The position numbers and the translations under genes are program-made. DNA of 8,251 nucleotides, taken from an uncultured Parvibacter sp. GTDB taxonomy: Bacteria; Actinomycetota; Coriobacteriia; Coriobacteriales; Eggerthellaceae. The notes under the pieces are model-generated. The model was not told the origin of the DNA and ran no database searches. It saw nothing but the letters and a program-made list of their open reading frames with translations. How positions within the stretch are numbered: position 1 is the first letter of the stretch; each line of letters opens with the position of its first letter. The DNA is taken from positions 1 through 8,251 of the forward strand of contig CAJUNI010000087.1 in assembly GCA_910587945.1 (NCBI GenBank), in the 5' to 3' direction. This document shows positions 5,180-8,251 of the stretch, one piece after another.

Positions 5180-6436
5180 TTAATACATCAAGCCCGGATA
5201 GAGCGGGTGGGCTTCCAGTAATTCATTTACCTTGGTGCGAACATCCTGCAACAGCGCCTCGTTGGAGGGATTGAATACGGTCGTCGCAATGAGCTCTCCT
5301 ACCAGGCGGAAATCGTCCGCGCTAAAGCCCCGAGTCGTAGCCGCCGCTGAACCCACGCGAATGCCACTGGTCACAAACGGCGAGCGTGTTTCATTGGGGA
5401 TCGAGTTCTTATTGACCGTAAGCCCCACGGACTCCAACAGATGCTCTGCATCCTTGCCGGTAATGTCTGCAGCCGTGAGATCCACCAAGCACAAATGATT
5501 GTCGGTACCACCCGATACCAGGCGCAGACCTCCTTCGGTCATGCCCTCGCCCAGCGCTTGGGCATTGGCAATTACCGCCCCGATGTAGTCTTTATAGGGC
5601 GGTTGCAGTGCTTCACCAAACGCCACCGCTTTACCCGCGATCACATGCATGAGCGGGCCTCCTTGCGCGCCAGGGAAAATAGCCTTGTTGAGTTTCTTTC
5701 CCATTTCTTCACTGCGAGAAAGAATGAAGCCACCGCGCGGCCCTCGTAGGGTTTTGTGGCTCGTTGAGGTAACTACATCGGCGAAGGGCACGGGGCTTGG
5801 GTGATAACCAGCAGCTACCAAGCCCGCAATATGAGCCATGTCTACCATGAAGTAAGCGCCCACTTCTTGGGCAATGGCAGCCATGCGTTCAAAGTCAATA
5901 ACCCGCGGATAGGCCGAAGCGCCCCCGACAATCACTTTGGGCTGGCACTCTTTGGCAATGCGCTCTACCTCATCGTAATTAATGGTTTCCGTTTCAGGAT
6001 CCACGCCATAGGAAACAATGTTATAGAGAAGACCCGAGAAATTAACCGGCGAGCCATGGGTTAAATGTCCACCATGATCCAGGCTCATGCCCAACACCGT
6101 ATCGCCCGGTTCAATCATGGCAAGGTAGGCCCCAAAGTTTGCAGAAGCACCAGAGTGGGGTTGCACATTGGCGTAGGCAGCCTGATAGAGCTCACAAGCT
6201 CGATCGCGCGCAAGATCCTCTACCACGTCCACTTTTTCGCAACCGCCATAGTAACGTTTTCCGGGATAGCCCTCGGCGTATTTGTTGGTCAGAACGGAGC
6301 CAACCGCCTCCATTACGGCCCGAGACGTAAAGTTCTCCGAAGCAATCAGCTCTACCGAATCGCGCTCACGGGTAAGCTCTGCCTCGAGAGCTGCCGCCAC
6401 CGCCGGGTCGGTCTGGGAAAGAAAATCAAGCGCCAT
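5180..6436 (-). CDS. glyA: Serine hydroxymethyltransferase
   Basis: PLP enzyme that interconverts serine plus tetrahydrofolate with glycine plus 5,10-methylene-THF, the main source of one-carbon units. The 418 residues are full length. Visible features are the substrate-site segment ASENFTS (32-38), YAEGYPGKRYYGG (53-65), SGASAN (95-100), the PLP-pyridine Asp199 in VDMAHIAGL, and the Schiff-base Lys228 in TSTSHKTLRGPRGG. The C-terminal SGIRVGSAAATTRGF (357-371) has SAA where many family members have TPA, a conservative variation. ATG at 6436 is the start, with AGAAAGGG about 7 nt upstream. It lies 31 nt after rpiB, so the two are almost certainly co-transcribed. Confidence 0.98.
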   Translation of the reverse strand: MALDFLSQTDPAVAAALEAELTRERDSVELIASENFTSRAVMEAVGSVLTNKYAEGYPGKRYYGGCEKVDVVEDLARDRACELYQAAYANVQPHSGASANFGAYLAMIEPGDTVLGMSLDHGGHLTHGSPVNFSGLLYNIVSYGVDPETETINYDEVERIAKECQPKVIVGGASAYPRVIDFERMAAIAQEVGAYFMVDMAHIAGLVAAGYHPSPVPFADVVTSTSHKTLRGPRGGFILSRSEEMGKKLNKAIFPGAQGGPLMHVIAGKAVAFGEALQPPYKDYIGAVIANAQALGEGMTEGGLRLVSGGTDNHLCLVDLTAADITGKDAEHLLESVGLTVNKNSIPNETRSPFVTSGIRVGSAAATTRGFSADDFRLVGELIATTVFNPSNEALLQDVRTKVNELLEAHPLYPGLMY

Positions 6437-6467
6437 GAAGTACCCTTTCTGAAAAAGTTTCGTGTCT

Positions 6468-6905
6468 CTAGTTTTCCAGTGCCATTATTTTTTCTACGCG
6501 GCCTGCATGGCGGCCCCCACCAAAGTCCGTCTCGAAAAACGCATCCAAGATACGCTTGTTCTCCTCAAGAGACACAAAGCGCCCTGACAGCGTTATAACA
6601 TTGGCATCATTATGCTCGCGGCAAAGCGCTGCAAATTCGGGATTGATGATATTAGCTGCCCGGATGCCATGAACTTTATCAGCGGCAATGGCCATACCAA
6701 TGCCAGTTCCGCAGATCAACACGCCGCGATCGGCTCGCCCTTCGGCCACCGCATCGGCTACCCGCTTCGCATAATCCGGATAATCAACCCGCTCAGCATT
6801 GTCAGGTCCTTCGTCGATCACAGTGAAGCCCTTGTCGGACAAATACTGAGCTAAGGGAGCTTTCTGTTCAAAGCCCGCATGATCGGAGGCAATAGCTACC
6901 CGCAT
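6468..6905 (-). CDS. rpiB: Ribose-5-phosphate isomerase B
   Basis: Isomerase interconverting ribulose 5-phosphate and ribose 5-phosphate, which feeds PRPP synthesis. The 145 residues belong to the RpiB/LacA/LacB family. Visible features are ASDHAGF at the N-terminus (Asp8, His9), the active-site Cys65 in ICGTGIGMAIAADK, His98 in REHNDANVITLSGR, and His133/Arg136 near the C-terminus. The Cys65 and His98 pattern matches true RpiB rather than the LacA/LacB branch. ATG at 6905 has CAGGAG about 7 nt upstream. It is the first gene of the rpiB-glyA group after a 249-nt gap that contains candidate promoter elements. Ribose 5-phosphate supply fits the downstream upp, which consumes PRPP. Confidence 0.96.
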   Translation of the reverse strand: MRVAIASDHAGFEQKAPLAQYLSDKGFTVIDEGPDNAERVDYPDYAKRVADAVAEGRADRGVLICGTGIGMAIAADKVHGIRAANIINPEFAALCREHNDANVITLSGRFVSLEENKRILDAFFETDFGGGRHAGRVEKIMALEN

Positions 6906-6923
6906 ACCAAAACTCCTGTTCTC

Positions 6924-6933
6924 GAAGCGCTTC
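6924..6933. repeat. 10-bp palindrome before the rpiB ribosome-binding site
   Basis: GAAGCGCTTC is a perfect palindrome located a few bases upstream of the rpiB Shine-Dalgarno. It may be an operator-like or RNA element, or chance. Confidence 0.3.
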
Positions 6934-6956
6934 TAAAACCAGCCAGCGTGTATCAC

Positions 6957-6989
6957 GACGTGGTTATACATCTATAGCACGTCATTGTA
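6957..6989 (-). promoter_or_regulatory. Candidate rpiB promoter region with flanking dyad
   Basis: On the minus strand, TACAAT (6984-6989) and TATAAC (6963-6968) each match the -10 consensus at 5 of 6, but neither has a good -35. The dyad GACGTG...CACGTC (6957-6962 and 6978-6983, 15-nt spacer) brackets the second hexamer. A start here would give a leader of about 50 nt to the rpiB ATG. The dyad is directly visible; promoter activity and regulator binding are inferred. Confidence 0.35.
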
Positions 6990-7001
6990 GGATGACTCAG
7001 G

Positions 7002-7109
7002 TTAAGCCTTGAGAAAAACTCCAACACGGCACGAGAAATGCGTAGACGTCCGGCGAACAACGACAGAGGAAGAACAAGGATTGGGCGGTAAGGTATCTAC
7101 AAGAGACAT
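7002..7109 (-). CDS. Possible 35-residue small protein
   Basis: This short frame starts with ATG at 7109 and ends TAA, in the gap between the fusion gene and rpiB. Two GGAGG sequences lie 9 nt and 4 nt upstream of the ATG, which is stronger than for several real genes here. The product begins MSLVDTLPPNP, is rich in Ser and Val, contains two Cys and ends basic and hydrophobic. I recognise no family. It is in the same frame as, and 45 nt after, the stop of the fusion gene. It could be a small protein, a leader peptide or noncoding leader. The GA-rich tract alone could mimic a Shine-Dalgarno by chance. Confidence 0.25.
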   Translation of the reverse strand: MSLVDTLPPNPCSSSVVVRRTSTHFSCRVGVFLKA

Positions 7110-7117
7110 TCTTCCTC
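7066..7117 (-). repeat. Inverted repeat that could mask the small-ORF start
   Basis: The perfect 9-bp arms GAGGAAGAA (minus strand, 7117-7109) and TTCTTCCTC (7074-7066) enclose a 34-nt loop. The upstream arm includes most of the proximal Shine-Dalgarno and the first base of the ATG of the small ORF. If folded in RNA it would block that start. The purine-rich composition raises the odds of chance pairing. Confidence 0.45.
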
Positions 7118-7154
7118 CCCTCCTCAAGCTCTTCTCGTATTGCAATCCCACCGA

Positions 7155-8251
7155 TTAGGACCACTCCGAAGCGTAAGCCTGTCCCCAAACAGCCAAGATT
7201 GCCGACTCATCAATGGCTCCTTCACGCACTACTTGGGGAATGCCCTGTGTGCAATCCACCACCGTAGAGGCAACCCCTCCCACAGGATCCGCACCCATCA
7301 ACACGCCACCAACCACTTCTGCTAACCCCTCATCCACGGCGGCCGCCAGGGAGGGAGCAGGACACCCACTCGGATTAGCCGAGGTCATGGCTAAGGGAGA
7401 TGAGATTTCCTCCATAAGCTGGATGAGTTGGGGTGCATTTGGACAGCGAAGGCCAATGGTTCCCTCGGAGGAGTGATAGGCTTCAGGCACGCGGTCCGTT
7501 GCGTTGACGACCAGGGTCAGGGCACCAGGCCAAAACTGTTTTGCCAACGCATAAGCCCCTCCCGGAATCGCCATCCCGTAGGTTTCGAGTGCTTGGACCC
7601 CGGGCACCAGCCACGCGATGGGCTTAGCGTCGGGACGCCCTTTGAGGTCGTACAAGACCTGAGGTGAGGGACAGTATTCCACTGCTACCCCTAAGCCATA
7701 GACCGTGTCGGTGGCCGCTATCAGAGGCTGACCTGCGGTCAGGCGTTGGGCGGCCTGAGCCTCGGTTGTAAGCGGGACTCTCTCTTCACTTTCTGTTTCG
7801 GGGGCTCCGTTTTGAGTGGGTACTGCGAGGGCGATGGCTGCATCTGACCCATCCGATGAGGACGAGCCCTCAGCCCCTTCCCCTTGGCTGCTCGGCAGGC
7901 TATCTGCGGCTTGCTCTTGGAGTGCCGCTATCACTGCGTGAGCCACACGAATACCATCGACCGCCGCACTCATAATGCCCCCGGCATAGCCTGCGCCCTC
8001 ACCACAGGGATAGAGCCCCGATGAGGCGCTATAGACCGATTGCAGACTCTCGGGGTCGCGGTCCATGCGAACCGGAGAAGAGCTTCGCGCTTCCGGAGCA
8101 GTCAGCACTGCTTCCTCATCACAGAAACCAGGCATCTTCTTGTCGATTACCGGTAATGCTTCGGCTAAGGCATCCCCGATCCAAGAAGGAAACAGCGAAC
8201 GAAGATCGGTCCACACCACACCGCGCGGATAGCTGGGCGCTACGGTGACAC
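7155..8251 (-). CDS. FAD-dependent dehydrogenase-like protein fused to TsaC/YrdC (partial, 5' end outside window)
   Basis: The reading frame is open to the right edge, so the N-terminus is missing; 364 residues are visible. Residues 1-110 match the C-terminal end of the uncharacterised COG2509-type FAD-dependent oxidoreductases: PSYPRGVVWTDL, RSSSPVR (55-61), then YPCGEGAGYAGG (80-91) and a helix VDGIRVAHAV. Residues about 111-162 are a Ser/Glu/Ala/Gly-rich, probably disordered linker. Residues about 165-355 are a complete YrdC domain, the L-threonylcarbamoyladenylate synthase that starts tRNA t6A formation: TDTVYGLG (180-187), KGRP (203-206), FWPGALTLVV, GTIGLRCP, SANPSG (290-295) and ASTVVDCT...REGAI. 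There is no C-terminal Sua5 domain, so the module is TsaC-like. The frame is continuous with no stop at the junction. A separately translated TsaC from an internal start cannot be excluded. The domain calls are strong; the biological reason for the fusion is unknown. Confidence 0.92.
   Translation of the reverse strand, partial: VTVAPSYPRGVVWTDLRSLFPSWIGDALAEALPVIDKKMPGFCDEEAVLTAPEARSSSPVRMDRDPESLQSVYSASSGLYPCGEGAGYAGGIMSAAVDGIRVAHAVIAALQEQAADSLPSSQGEGAEGSSSSDGSDAAIALAVPTQNGAPETESEERVPLTTEAQAAQRLTAGQPLIAATDTVYGLGVAVEYCPSPQVLYDLKGRPDAKPIAWLVPGVQALETYGMAIPGGAYALAKQFWPGALTLVVNATDRVPEAYHSSEGTIGLRCPNAPQLIQLMEEISSPLAMTSANPSGCPAPSLAAAVDEGLAEVVGGVLMGADPVGGVASTVVDCTQGIPQVVREGAIDESAILAVWGQAYASEWS

Larger units (their letters stand above)
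6906..7154. other. 249-bp gap between fusion gene and rpiB
   Basis: This is the longest stretch without a secure gene. From the fusion-gene stop leftward it holds a GA-rich tract with the possible small ORF and its 9-bp inverted repeat, then a region with candidate -10 hexamers and a GACGTG/CACGTC dyad, then a 10-bp palindrome before the rpiB ribosome-binding site. I see no intrinsic terminator after the fusion gene and no recognisable riboswitch. In B. subtilis other genes occupy the interval between sua5 and rpiB; no clear remnant of them is visible here. Confidence 0.6.

Noticed and set aside
6065..6598. 177-codon plus-strand frame opposite glyA and the rpiB end
   Set aside because: It crosses two well-identified genes on the other strand and reads as low-information shadow sequence.
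6906..7154. Riboswitch (THF, ZTP or glycine type) in front of rpiB-glyA
   Set aside because: I looked for the conserved cores expected for such RNAs and saw none; only generic inverted repeats are present.
6997..7188. 63-codon minus-strand frame overlapping the end of the fusion gene
   Set aside because: It needs a TTG start without a clear Shine-Dalgarno, overlaps the end of the YrdC coding sequence in another frame, and has no recognisable motif.

Overview
The window is a tightly packed bacterial chromosomal segment in which every supportable gene lies on the minus strand. Read in the direction of transcription (right to left) the order is: the 3' part of a flavoprotein-TsaC/YrdC fusion gene, a 249-bp gap, rpiB, glyA, upp, a dCMP deaminase gene (comEB type), a hairpin, then the F-type ATP synthase operon atpI-like, atpB, atpE, atpF, atpH and atpA, the last running off the left edge. 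The order sua5/tsaC, rpiB, glyA, upp, (comEB), atp is a known Firmicutes-type arrangement. Together with intermediate GC (about 50-55 percent by eye), an AtpF with a signal-peptide-like start and an uncharacterised COG2509-type flavoprotein, it suggests a lower-GC member of the Coriobacteriia (Actinomycetota) or a relative. That placement is inference; no 16S or marker search was possible.

Right third (about 6460-8251). The fusion gene joins the C-terminal end of a FAD-dependent dehydrogenase-like protein through a Ser/Glu/Ala-rich linker to a complete YrdC domain for threonylcarbamoyl-AMP synthesis (tRNA t6A). The following gap contains a possible 35-codon ORF with tandem Shine-Dalgarno sequences, one inside a 9-bp inverted repeat, and a candidate promoter with a dyad in front of rpiB.

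Middle (3890-6440). rpiB (pentose phosphates), glyA (serine to glycine plus one-carbon units), upp (uracil salvage to UMP) and the dCMP deaminase (dCMP to dUMP, the precursor of dTMP) form a nucleotide and one-carbon supply group. PRPP precursor, methylene-THF and dUMP all converge on thymidylate and pyrimidine synthesis.

Left (1-3800). The ATP synthase genes are transcribed from a region between the comEB hairpin and the atpI-like gene. Catalytic and transport residues are intact: AtpB Arg179, AtpE Glu60 and the AtpA Walker A and B motifs. The c subunit lacks the Na+-ligand pattern, so proton coupling is expected. Four of the six atp genes start with GTG, and start sites were assigned mostly from Shine-Dalgarno spacing. 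No mobile element, tRNA, rRNA, CRISPR array or recognised riboswitch was seen. The window is mostly housekeeping; the most distinctive item is the flavoprotein-TsaC fusion.
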